From Amycolatopsis circi (GTDB lineage: Bacteria; Actinomycetota; Actinomycetes; Mycobacteriales; Pseudonocardiaceae), in contig NZ_PQIA01000010.1 in NCBI RefSeq assembly GCF_003385235.1, positions 81,966 through 145,965 on the forward strand: a stretch of DNA of 64,000 nt. Reading direction: 5' to 3'. This document shows, piece by piece, positions 17,537 through 25,880 of this stretch. Both the position numbers and the translations under genes were made by a program. Below the pieces are notes generated by a model, which searched no databases, was not told where the DNA came from, and worked only from the letters and a program-made list of their open reading frames with translations. Numbering within the stretch: position 1 is the first letter of the stretch; each line of letters opens with the position of its first letter.

Positions 17537-19267
17537 ATGACCAGTTATGACACCGATGTCCTCGTGGTCGGCAGCGGCCCGGCGGGCGGTTCCGCCGCGC
17601 TGCTGCTCGCGACCTACGGCGTGCGCACCGTGCTCGCGACCAAATACGGCTGGATGGCGCACACGCCACGCGCGCACATCACCAATCAGCGGACAATGGA
17701 GGTCCTGCGCGACCTCGGCATCGAGGACCAGGCGCTCGCACAGGGCACTCCCCCGGAGCTGATGGGCGACACCGTGCTGTGCACGTCGCTCGCCGGGGAG
17801 GAAATCGGCCGGATCGCCAGCTGGGGCACCGCGGATCGCTCCGCCACCGAGTACGCGTCGGCGAGCCCGTGCCACATGATCGACCTGCCGCAGACCTACC
17901 TCGAACCGATCCTCGCCACGAATGCCGCCGCGCGCGGAGCGAGACTGCGCCTGGACACGGAATTCCTCGACTTCACCCAGGACGCCGACGGAGTGACCGC
18001 GCGGCTCCGCGACCGAGTCCGCGGCGACGAGTTCACGCTCCGCGCCCGCTACCTGATCGGCGCGGACGGCGCCCGCAGCCGCGTCGCCGAGCAAGCCGGG
18101 CTGCCTATCGACGGCCGGTCCGGCAAGGCCGGAAGCATGAACATCACCTTCACCGCCGACCTTTCCGAGTACGTCGCGCACCGGCCGAGCGTGCTGTACT
18201 GGGTGATGCGGCCGGGCGCACATCTCGGCGGCATCGGAATGGGCCTCGTACGAATGGTCCGGCCGTGGAACGAATGGTTGCTGACCTGGGGTTACGACAT
18301 CGCCCAACCACCGCCCGAAGTGGACAGTGCGGAGGCGACGCGGATCGTCCGGGACCTTGTCGGCGATCCGGGTCTGCCGGTGGAGATCACCTCGACTTCA
18401 CTGTGGACGGTCAACCACAGCTACGCCACGCGGTACTCGTCCGGGCGCGTGTTCTGCGCGGGCGACGCGGTGCACCGGCATCCGCCGTCCAACGGGCTCG
18501 GGTCCAACACCTCGGTGCAGGACGCGTACAACCTGGCGTGGAAGCTGGCGATGGTCGTCCGCGGCGAGGCGGGCGAAGGGCTTCTCGACAGCTACAGCGC
18601 CGAGCGCGCCCCGGTCGGCAAGCAGATCGTGGACCGGGCGAACCTCAGCCGCGACCAGTTCGGGCCGATCTTCGCCGCGCTCGGCATCGACGGCGACACC
18701 GATTCGGGCGCCATCACCGCTGGTCTCGCTGCTTGCACGGCCGCTACTGAGGACGGGGCGTTGCGGCGGAAGCGACTGCAGGAAGCGATCGAGCTGAAGA
18801 ACTACGAGTTCAACGCGCACGGCGTGGAGATGGATCAGCGGTACGTCTCGAACGCCGTGCTTCCGGATCGTGCGGAAGCTGTTGCTGCTAGGGATCCTGA
18901 GCTGTATCACCGTCCCACGACCACGCCGGGCGCGAAGCTGCCGCACGTCTGGCTCGTCGGCCCGGACGGTCGCCGAGTGTCTACATTGGATCTCGTCGGC
19001 CGTGGCCAGTGGACTGTCCTCACCGGACTCACCGGCGGCGCCTGGTGCGACGCCGCCGCGAAAGCCGGTGCGGACCTCGGACTGGACCTGAGGGTCGTGA
19101 CCATCGGTGCGCCCGAGGCCCGCGATTCCTACGGAGATTGGGCGCGCATCAGCGGCATCGAAGAAGACGGCTGTCTCCTGATCCGGCCGGACGGTTACAT
19201 CGCGTGGCGTCATCCCGCTGCCGGAACCGGTTTGGTGGAAGCACTTCGCAGTCTCCTAGACCGCTAG
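17537..19267 (+). CDS. FAD-dependent aromatic monooxygenase (phenol/resorcinol hydroxylase type)
   Basis: 576 residues, ATG 18 bases after the dioxygenase fusion and probably in the same transcript. It is a class A flavoprotein monooxygenase: GSGPAGGSAA (12-21) binds FAD, YLIGADGARSRVA is the DG motif, and GRVFCAGDAVHRHPPSNGLGSNTSVQDAYNL is the second FAD motif. A C-terminal thioredoxin-like domain (from about 450) is as in TfdB-type phenol hydroxylases. Together with the hydroxyquinol genes the simplest role is hydroxylation of resorcinol or a related phenol to hydroxyquinol with NAD(P)H. Its stop lies one base from the stop of the convergent gene. Confidence 0.85.
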   Translation: MTSYDTDVLVVGSGPAGGSAALLLATYGVRTVLATKYGWMAHTPRAHITNQRTMEVLRDLGIEDQALAQGTPPELMGDTVLCTSLAGEEIGRIASWGTADRSATEYASASPCHMIDLPQTYLEPILATNAAARGARLRLDTEFLDFTQDADGVTARLRDRVRGDEFTLRARYLIGADGARSRVAEQAGLPIDGRSGKAGSMNITFTADLSEYVAHRPSVLYWVMRPGAHLGGIGMGLVRMVRPWNEWLLTWGYDIAQPPPEVDSAEATRIVRDLVGDPGLPVEITSTSLWTVNHSYATRYSSGRVFCAGDAVHRHPPSNGLGSNTSVQDAYNLAWKLAMVVRGEAGEGLLDSYSAERAPVGKQIVDRANLSRDQFGPIFAALGIDGDTDSGAITAGLAACTAATEDGALRRKRLQEAIELKNYEFNAHGVEMDQRYVSNAVLPDRAEAVAARDPELYHRPTTTPGAKLPHVWLVGPDGRRVSTLDLVGRGQWTVLTGLTGGAWCDAAAKAGADLGLDLRVVTIGAPEARDSYGDWARISGIEEDGCLLIRPDGYIAWRHPAAGTGLVEALRSLLDR

Positions 19268-19268
19268 C

Positions 19269-21557
19269 TCACGGCATCCCCCACGGATCGCTCGCGCCGC
19301 CCGGAGCGACTGGCCGGACCGTGAAGTCCGGCCGGTCGCCGCGGCGGTACACATACGCGTCCTGACCGCGCCCGAGGTCAACCTGCACGTCTCCGTTCGC
19401 CAACCTCCGCCACTGTCGCGGACGACCATAAGCGTCCGTCACGGTCAGCTCGCCGTCGATCCCCGGCCGCAGGACACACGGTGCACCGGCCTCGCTGTGC
19501 ACCTTGAGCCAGCGCGTTTTCCCATCGGAACGGGAAGCGCTGAGCAGGAACGCGCCTTCGGTCCGGAAGTCGCGCAACGCGATGTCACCCCACGCAGCCG
19601 GTACTGCCGGGAACAGCCGGATGACGCCGCCCCAACTCTGCACCAGCATGTCCTGCATGGATTTCGCCGCCGACAACGGCGTTTCGATGACCGGGCCGGA
19701 TTCCTTGTACGTCGTATTCGGCTGGATATAGCGCTTCTGGAGTTCACCGAGGTAGTACGCGGCTTTCTCGCCGCGCAGCATCTGCGCGGAGATCGACGCG
19801 GCACCGGTGAACGTGTAGCCCTGCAACGCTCCTTCGAAGCCGACCCAATGGTTGAGCGAGGTTTCGATGATCTTGCGATGCTCCGGTTGTTCCCAGGTGA
19901 TCTCGTAGAGCGGGTAGATCTGCAGCAGATGCGAGTAATGCCGGTGCGATTTCGCGAACGGCACGCCCGCACCGATCATGTAGCCGTTCTCGTCGGCCGG
20001 GTAATCGGTGAGCGTGGCGAGCACCTGCTGCCATTTCCCCGCCAGCGGATCGGCGATGCGCAGCTCGCGCGCGGTGTCCAGCAATGTCTTGCAGCCCCAG
20101 CGGATCAGGGCGAGGTCGTAGTTGGTGTCCGGCGCGTTCACGCCGTACTCGGGCGAGAAGGTCGCGGGGAGATGCAGTCTCCCGTCTGATCCGAGAGCGA
20201 GGAAATGCAGGTAGTAGTTGATCGCCTTGCGCAGCAACGGGAACAGCGTGTCGCGCAGCAGCTGGCGGTCCATGGTGTGCCGGTAGGTCAGCCAGACGTT
20301 GTGCAGCGCCCAGGTGAGGTTGCCGACCTCGGGCGTCGGAGTGTCCTGGCCTGGAATGCCGACCGGGTAGCCGCTGGTCGAGTCGGCGAGTCCGTTGAGC
20401 AACGTCATGTCGGTGGTGCGCGGGATGCCCGCGGAATCGGCTTGGTACGGCTTGGCGACCTGGCTGGTCAGGCGATCCCGGTACTTGCCGAGCGCGTAGC
20501 TGACCGCGTCGAGTTCGAGGTGGTTGGAGCCCTGGATGAGCCAGTACTCCAGCTGCACGTTGAGGTTCCACCACGTCGCGGGCCACGGCGTGTTTTCCAG
20601 CCAGGGACCGGAAGTCGCCATCACCGGCGCTTCCCGGCGGGCGGCCGACGCGACTTTGTACAGCTGGATCCAGTAGAAACTCTGCAGCCGAGTGTCCGGA
20701 ATGGACAGGAAACTGCGCCGGTAGTAGTCGTGCCACCAGCGGCGGTGGTCCCAGGTCAGCACGTCCAGCGCGGCAGCCCGCCGGACCGTGTGCAATGCCC
20801 GGGCTGCCGAGGTTTTCTCCGGATGCGACCATGCGACCGATGTATACAGAGTCCGCGCGCTGCCCCGGGTCACCTCACGCCAAGCCGTCACGTGCTCGCC
20901 GCCCGCCAGCAGAGGCTGTACCGCGAGATGTGCGTCGCCTGCCTGTTGGAGCTGGACCGGCGGATTCTCCAGATACCCGTCCGGCGGCGGCTTCTTCCAG
21001 ACCGGGTCAGCTCGCGGACTGATCGCCTTAGCCGGATGGAACACCCACCGGAACCCGTGTTCGCCCTCCGAGGGCCGTACTTCCACCGCGAGCAACGACT
21101 GTCCGGTGTGGACGATCGCGCGCAGCTCCAGACTGCCCGCCGCGGTGGTGATCGTGCCGGTCAGTTCGGCGTTCCAGACGTCGAGCCGCCAGTCGAGGCC
21201 GGTGATCGCGCCGACCGGTTCGAGCGTGAAGTACCCGATCGGCAGCCGCGCCAGGCCGAACAGAGACCCGAACTGCGGGCGGTGGTCCTGCACCTGGCTG
21301 TGCTGGACGTTGAAGCGGACGGCGTTGCGACCGGGTTCGGCGTAGATGCCGGAGCCGAGGAAACCGTTGCCCAGGAACGGTCCCTCGTACCAGGTCTTCG
21401 GCATCCGCCGCCAGCGCAGGTCCGCGGTGGCCAGGAAACCCGCCCAGTCGACGCTGTCGCCGCTCATCTCCCCGGCGCCGGCCGGGGACAGCCCGACCGC
21501 TCCGGCGGCGATCCCGGCGAGCGCTCCGCCGAGCACTGTCCGGCGCGAGATGTCCAT
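19269..21557 (-). CDS. Secreted GH95-type glycoside hydrolase (alpha-L-fucosidase-like), copy A
   Basis: 762 residues. ATG at 21557 is nine bases after GAGGAGG; an in-frame TTG at 21566 touches the ribosome site and is less likely. A Tat signal SRRTVLGG (4-11) marks export. The (alpha/alpha)6 barrel carries the paired Asn of GH95 in WWNLNVQLEYW, SPEYG with the candidate general acid Glu, and HRHYSHLLQIYPL. The C-terminal beta domain is present, so the length fits the family. GH95 contains alpha-1,2-L-fucosidases and alpha-L-galactosidases; the exact substrate is not given by the sequence. A paralogue lies 20 bases upstream in the same direction, so the two are probably co-transcribed. Confidence 0.8.
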   Translation of the reverse strand: MDISRRTVLGGALAGIAAGAVGLSPAGAGEMSGDSVDWAGFLATADLRWRRMPKTWYEGPFLGNGFLGSGIYAEPGRNAVRFNVQHSQVQDHRPQFGSLFGLARLPIGYFTLEPVGAITGLDWRLDVWNAELTGTITTAAGSLELRAIVHTGQSLLAVEVRPSEGEHGFRWVFHPAKAISPRADPVWKKPPPDGYLENPPVQLQQAGDAHLAVQPLLAGGEHVTAWREVTRGSARTLYTSVAWSHPEKTSAARALHTVRRAAALDVLTWDHRRWWHDYYRRSFLSIPDTRLQSFYWIQLYKVASAARREAPVMATSGPWLENTPWPATWWNLNVQLEYWLIQGSNHLELDAVSYALGKYRDRLTSQVAKPYQADSAGIPRTTDMTLLNGLADSTSGYPVGIPGQDTPTPEVGNLTWALHNVWLTYRHTMDRQLLRDTLFPLLRKAINYYLHFLALGSDGRLHLPATFSPEYGVNAPDTNYDLALIRWGCKTLLDTARELRIADPLAGKWQQVLATLTDYPADENGYMIGAGVPFAKSHRHYSHLLQIYPLYEITWEQPEHRKIIETSLNHWVGFEGALQGYTFTGAASISAQMLRGEKAAYYLGELQKRYIQPNTTYKESGPVIETPLSAAKSMQDMLVQSWGGVIRLFPAVPAAWGDIALRDFRTEGAFLLSASRSDGKTRWLKVHSEAGAPCVLRPGIDGELTVTDAYGRPRQWRRLANGDVQVDLGRGQDAYVYRRGDRPDFTVRPVAPGGASDPWGMP

Positions 21558-21577
21558 GTCCGCCAACCTCCTCGTTT

Positions 21578-23872
21578 CTAGTCAGGCAAACCCCACGCCG
21601 GAGCCGCACCGAGCGAAGGAACGTCACGCGGCCCGAAGTCCGGCCGGGCACCGCGCGGGGTGACGGTGACCGTGCTGCCCCGCCGCAACTCCAGCGTGAT
21701 CCGCCGCGGCCCCACCGACCGCCACGACAACCGCCGGCCCCATTGGTCGCGCACGTCGATGTCGCCGTCGATACCGTGGTCCAGCACCAACGGCGCACCG
21801 GCTTCGCTGCGCACCCGCACGAACTCCGTCGCTCCCCGCCGCCGCGACGCGTCCACCAGGAACGCCCCCTCGGTGCGCAGCCCGGCGATCGACGCGTCCG
21901 GCCACTTCGCCGACACCGACGGGAACGCCTTCACCACTCCCCCGGAACCCTGCAGCACCATGTCCACAACGGACTGTGCGGCGGTGATCGGGCTTTCGAT
22001 GGCGAAGTTCGAACCCTCCCGGTACATGGTGTTCGCAGTCAGCTCGGTGTCCGCGACGATGTTGCGGTCGAGGAAGAACTTCAGGTACCGCAACGCTTCC
22101 TCGGGCTGGTCCATCACCGAGTTCATCGACGACGCGGCCGCGTAGCTGTAACCGTGCCAGGCCGATTGGTCCGCCGACCAATGCCGGAAGGTGCGCGTCA
22201 TGAGGTCCCGATCGGCGGGACGCTCCCAGTTCCGTTCCCGCAGCGGGTACAGCCAAAGCAGATGCGAGAAGTGCCGGTGCGAATCAGCGAGCCGGACGCC
22301 GTCGCCGATCAGCACGCCATCGGCCGGATCCTCGTGGTACGGAACGAGTTTTGTCGCGATCTCCTGCCACATCGGCACGCGCGGTTCGTTCAGCCGCAAG
22401 ATCCGTGCGGAGTCGACCAACGTCGTCGCAGCCCAACGGATCAACGACAAGTCATACGTGCAGTCAGTCGCATCGGCGTACTCCGGCGACCGCGTGAGCG
22501 GCAGGTGCAAGAGCCCATCGGGACCAGTGACGAGGAAGTGCCGGTAGAAGTTGAGCGCCTTCGCCAGCGTCGGGTACAGCACGTCGCGCAGCACCGACTG
22601 ATCGAGGTGATGCCGGTACGCGAGCCAGACATTGTGCAGGCCCCACAACAAGTTCCCGGTCTGGTCCGTTTTGGACGTCGTCCCCGGAACGCCGACCGTC
22701 CGGACGCCGCCGGGCCGCAGCCGCCAGTCCCCCGGATGCGAAAGAGCATAGGTATCACCGTCCCGATAGGCAGGCGGAACCGACACCTCCAGGTTCGCGT
22801 GGTCGCGACGGAAGGTCTCGGTGACCGCGTCCAGCTCCGGATGGTTGGTGCTGTTCACGATCGGATAGGTGACCTGGACGTTGAGGTTCCACCACACCGC
22901 CGTCCAGCTGTTGCCGACCTCCGGGAACCACGGCCCCCATTCGGCGGTCACCGGGCCGTCCTTGCGGGTCGCCGAGGCGATCTTGTACAGCTGAATCCAG
23001 TAGAACCGCTGGACCTGCTTGTCCGGCACGGACACGAAACTGCGCTCGTGGAAGCTGTTCCACCAACGGCGATGCCAGGCGAGCAGCAGATCCGGATTCA
23101 TCGCGAGCGTCCGCCCGACCAGCGATACGGCGTCGCGGGTGTGCGTGGAACGCGGGAACGAATACGCGACCGTCGCCGCGAACAACCGCTTCGTGCCGAC
23201 TCGCTTCTCCCGCCACGCCGTCGTATACCCGCCACCCGCGGTCAACGGCTGCGCGCAGTAACCGTTGGCCTGCTCGGGCTCCGGATTCGCGGTGTACTCC
23301 GGCGGCTTGCGCACTGTCCGGGTCGTCGCCGACACCAACGGCGCGAAGCCCCACACCGCACCGGATTCACCCGCGCTCGGGTCGAGCGAGACGAGCAGGA
23401 CGCCGAGATCGTTGTGCACCACGGCGGAAAACGCGACCTGTCCGCGTGTGGTGGTGATCGTGCCGCCAAGTTCGGCGTTGTACAGATCGAGCGTCCAGTC
23501 GACGCCGGTGATCGCTCCGGCGAAGGTGAGCGTGATCGCGCCAATCGGCAACCGCGACAGCCCGATTCCCGCTTCCCACTGGTTGCGCTGGTCCTGGACC
23601 TGCGTGTGGTTGAGCATGAACTTCAGCACCTGCGGCGCCTGCCCGGCGTAGGCCTGCACGCCGAGGTAGCCGTTGGCCAGGAACGGCGCTTCCTGCCAGT
23701 TCTTCGGCAACCGCTGCCAGCGCATCCGCGCGTCCATGGCGACATCCCGATGCGGACTCCGCTGCGCGGCCAACCCGGGCGGCGCGCCCTCCGCCCAAAG
23801 CCCGCCGAACGCCGCCGCCCCCGCGGCGATGGATACGGATCGAAGCACCGTCCGCCGCGACACCCCGACCAT
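21578..23872 (-). CDS. Secreted GH95-type glycoside hydrolase, copy B
   Basis: 764 residues, ATG at 23872 behind GAGGAG, with a Tat signal SRRTVLRS (5-12). It is a clear paralogue of the gene at 19269-21557: the same WWNLNVQVTYP, RSPEYADATD, HRHFSHLLWLYPL and EGAFLVDASRR segments occur at matching positions. Differences around the barrel loops (for example an extra DWRLRPGGVRTVGVPG stretch) suggest different substrates. As first gene of the pair it probably carries the promoter; a TAATAT at 23890-23895 on the minus strand is a possible -10. Both enzymes would act outside the cell on fucosylated or galactosylated glycans. Confidence 0.8.
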   Translation of the reverse strand: MVGVSRRTVLRSVSIAAGAAAFGGLWAEGAPPGLAAQRSPHRDVAMDARMRWQRLPKNWQEAPFLANGYLGVQAYAGQAPQVLKFMLNHTQVQDQRNQWEAGIGLSRLPIGAITLTFAGAITGVDWTLDLYNAELGGTITTTRGQVAFSAVVHNDLGVLLVSLDPSAGESGAVWGFAPLVSATTRTVRKPPEYTANPEPEQANGYCAQPLTAGGGYTTAWREKRVGTKRLFAATVAYSFPRSTHTRDAVSLVGRTLAMNPDLLLAWHRRWWNSFHERSFVSVPDKQVQRFYWIQLYKIASATRKDGPVTAEWGPWFPEVGNSWTAVWWNLNVQVTYPIVNSTNHPELDAVTETFRRDHANLEVSVPPAYRDGDTYALSHPGDWRLRPGGVRTVGVPGTTSKTDQTGNLLWGLHNVWLAYRHHLDQSVLRDVLYPTLAKALNFYRHFLVTGPDGLLHLPLTRSPEYADATDCTYDLSLIRWAATTLVDSARILRLNEPRVPMWQEIATKLVPYHEDPADGVLIGDGVRLADSHRHFSHLLWLYPLRERNWERPADRDLMTRTFRHWSADQSAWHGYSYAAASSMNSVMDQPEEALRYLKFFLDRNIVADTELTANTMYREGSNFAIESPITAAQSVVDMVLQGSGGVVKAFPSVSAKWPDASIAGLRTEGAFLVDASRRRGATEFVRVRSEAGAPLVLDHGIDGDIDVRDQWGRRLSWRSVGPRRITLELRRGSTVTVTPRGARPDFGPRDVPSLGAAPAWGLPD

Positions 23873-24030
23873 GACGCTCCTCTGGATTCATATTACGTTT
23901 CGCTCCCGCTGGCGCGAGGTGAGCGGAATATATCCAGACAGAGCAGGCGAAAGCCAGAGTTGTTCACCCGGAAAGCCGCACAGACATCCGATGACTGGGA
24001 TCTGGCGGGTGCGCGTTCAGATACGTGAAG

Positions 24031-24081
24031 TCCGTGAGGGCCACCTTCACGGACTCAGAGTCCCTCAGGGTTCCCCTCACG
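24031..24081. repeat. Palindromic element, family B, mosaic copy 1
   Basis: The right arm AGTCCCTCAGGGTTCCCCTC and the CAG centre are identical to the copy at 35199. The left arm differs (TCCGTGAGGGCCACCTTCAC...), resembling the variant half at 24104. The element therefore looks assembled from two half types. Confidence 0.65.
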
Positions 24082-24103
24082 ACCCATCCCAGGCGCCGCC
24101 CCC

Positions 24104-24158
24104 GTCCGTGAGGGGCCCCTTCACGGACCCAGATTCCCTCAAGGAGCCCTTCACGGAC
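24104..24158. repeat. Palindromic element, family B, mosaic copy 2
   Basis: Starts GTCCGTGAGGGGCCCCTTCA, has a CCCAGATTCC centre and ends CCCTTCACGGAC. The ends and the centre match family B while the inner arms carry the CCTT variant. It lies 22 bases from mosaic copy 1. Confidence 0.6.
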
Positions 24159-24302
24159 CACCCGCCCACCGGTCGGCACCCGCGAACCGACCCAACCAGA
24201 CATCAAAACCGCGCGCCCACCCGCACCACCAAACCGCAGCCGGTGCACCCAACCAGCGAGGCACCCACACCACCCCCGCACCCCGATACGAAGCCAAAAA
24301 CG

Positions 24303-24359
24303 CGGCGCGGGGATGTTTGTCAAGGCATCTTTCCCGCCTTGACAAACATCCCCGCGCCG
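24303..24359 (-). terminator. Perfect 24-bp hairpin with T run, end of the pls - M1 peptidase unit
   Basis: Arms of 24 bp (24303-24326 and 24336-24359, beginning CGGCGCGGGGATGTTTGTCA) with a nine-base loop. Read on the minus strand it is followed by CGTTTTTGG, giving an intrinsic terminator 84 bases after the stop of the M1 peptidase gene. Confidence 0.8.
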
Positions 24360-24442
24360 TAGTCACAATCAACTTCGGGGTGCCCCACGCAACCCGCGTG
24401 CGCAATGTCGCCGCCAGGCGACGAGCCGCCCACACCAACGAC

Positions 24443-25852
24443 TCACAACGACGGCAACGCCACCCGCTCCAACCAGTCAGCGAAAAACGACCGCAAAGAC
24501 CGCCCCGCATAAGACTCCGCCAACGCGACGAACTCCTCCGTAGTCACCGCGGCATGCCGGTTCTCCACCGCCCAAGCCTTAACCAGCGCGAAAAACGCCG
24601 GATCCCCGATCTCCCCGCGCAGCGCGTGCAGCGTCAACCCACCACGCTTGTACACCCGCTCGTCAAACATCCGCGCCACACCGGGATCACCGATCGTCAC
24701 GTCCGCCGGCTTAGCCAGCACCCGCGCGTACCACGCCCGGGCCAACGCCTCCGTCGGCTCTCCGCCGGACCGCTCCGACCACAACCACTCGGTGTAGGTA
24801 GCGAAGCCCTCGTTGAGCCAAATGTGCTGCCAGTCCGCGACAGTCAGGCTGTTCCCGAACCACTGGTGCGCCAGTTCGTGCACCACAAGCCGCTCGTGGG
24901 TGCGCTTGCCGTCCACGTGGTTGGCGCCGAAGATCGCCATCCCCTGCGCCTCGATCGGGTCGTCGAGGTCGTCGTCGGTCACCACCACCACGTACTCGCC
25001 GAACGGGTACGGCCCGAACCACTCCTCCAGCGCGTCCATCATCCGGCCCTGGCGGCCGAAGTCCCGCGCGAACGCCCGCCGCAGCCGGGGCGGCACCGCG
25101 GCTCGCTGCACGACTCCGCCCGGCCGGTCGACCGCGATCTCCGGAACCCAGGCTCCGGAAGACAATTCGAGGTCCTCGTACCGGCCGATCTGGACGCTCA
25201 TCAGGTACGTCGAAGTCGGCTCCGGCCGTTCGAACACCCATTTCGTGGTGCTCGCCGACTGGTAGCGCGACACGAGATTCCCCGTCGCCGCAACGAGATA
25301 CGGCGACGAGGTGGCCACGGCGATCCGGTAGCTCGCCTTGTCCGCCGGATGGTCGTTGCACGGGAACCACGACGGCGCGCCCACCGGCTGGCTCGCCACC
25401 AGCGCGCCGTCGGTCAGTTCGTCCCAGCCGATGTCGCCCCACCGGCTGCTCACCGGCCGCGGGTTGCCCGCGTAGCGGATCTCCACCTCGAACTCGGTCC
25501 CGGCCGGTATCGACCGCGCCGGTTTGACCTGCAGCTTCAGCCCGCGCCGTACGTACTTCGCCGGTTTGCCCTCGACCAGCACGCGCGACACCCGGAACTC
25601 GCCGAAGTCGAGCGTCAGCCGCGAAAGCGCCTGGGTGGCCTCGCATGTGAGCACCGCGGTGGCGGACAGCCGGTTCGGCCCGATCCGGTAGTCGAGATCG
25701 AGGTCGTAATGCCGGACCCGGTAGCCGCCGTTCCCGTGCGCGGGGAGGTACCCGTCGCCCGAGGTCTCCGCTCCGGGCGCGGCCGCTTTCCCGTTCACCC
25801 GCACCGAAACCCGCCTTCGCCCGCCGCCGTGATCTTTTCCAGAATGAGGCAC
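24443..25852 (-). CDS. M1 family zinc metallopeptidase next to the Pls/PosA synthetase
   Basis: 469 residues counting from GTG at 25852; GTG codons 14-19 codons further in are alternatives, as no ribosome site decides. The N-terminal beta domain is followed by a gluzincin domain with HELAH (325-329) and the third zinc ligand Glu 348 in LNEGF. The exopeptidase GAMEN motif is replaced by EAQGMAIFG (301-309), and the long C-terminal domain of classic aminopeptidase N is missing, giving a compact enzyme. No signal peptide or membrane helix is obvious. It lies 28 bases after the synthetase. In epsilon-poly-lysine producers, as I recall, a degrading peptidase of this kind is encoded beside pls, so hydrolysis of the synthetase product is the leading idea. 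Confidence 0.85.
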   Translation of the reverse strand: MPHSGKDHGGGRRRVSVRVNGKAAAPGAETSGDGYLPAHGNGGYRVRHYDLDLDYRIGPNRLSATAVLTCEATQALSRLTLDFGEFRVSRVLVEGKPAKYVRRGLKLQVKPARSIPAGTEFEVEIRYAGNPRPVSSRWGDIGWDELTDGALVASQPVGAPSWFPCNDHPADKASYRIAVATSSPYLVAATGNLVSRYQSASTTKWVFERPEPTSTYLMSVQIGRYEDLELSSGAWVPEIAVDRPGGVVQRAAVPPRLRRAFARDFGRQGRMMDALEEWFGPYPFGEYVVVVTDDDLDDPIEAQGMAIFGANHVDGKRTHERLVVHELAHQWFGNSLTVADWQHIWLNEGFATYTEWLWSERSGGEPTEALARAWYARVLAKPADVTIGDPGVARMFDERVYKRGGLTLHALRGEIGDPAFFALVKAWAVENRHAAVTTEEFVALAESYAGRSLRSFFADWLERVALPSL

Positions 25853-25880
25853 TCCGGCAGGGACCGCAACGCTTCTGCCC

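Larger units (their letters stand above)
23873..24442. other. 570-base intergenic region with several palindromes
   Basis: No gene is supported here. It holds a possible -10 for the GH95 copy B gene (TAATAT, minus strand, 23890-23895), two mosaic family-B palindromes (24031-24081 and 24104-24158) and a perfect 24-bp hairpin (24303-24359). The stretches 24159-24302 and 24360-24442 show nothing I can name. Confidence 0.6.

Noticed and set aside
15455..18307. 950-codon minus-strand frame
   Set aside because: Antisense to the AraC, dioxygenase fusion and monooxygenase genes; no family motif.
21743..24028. 761-codon plus-strand frame
   Set aside because: Antisense to the GH95 copy B gene, whose motifs and Tat signal are clear.
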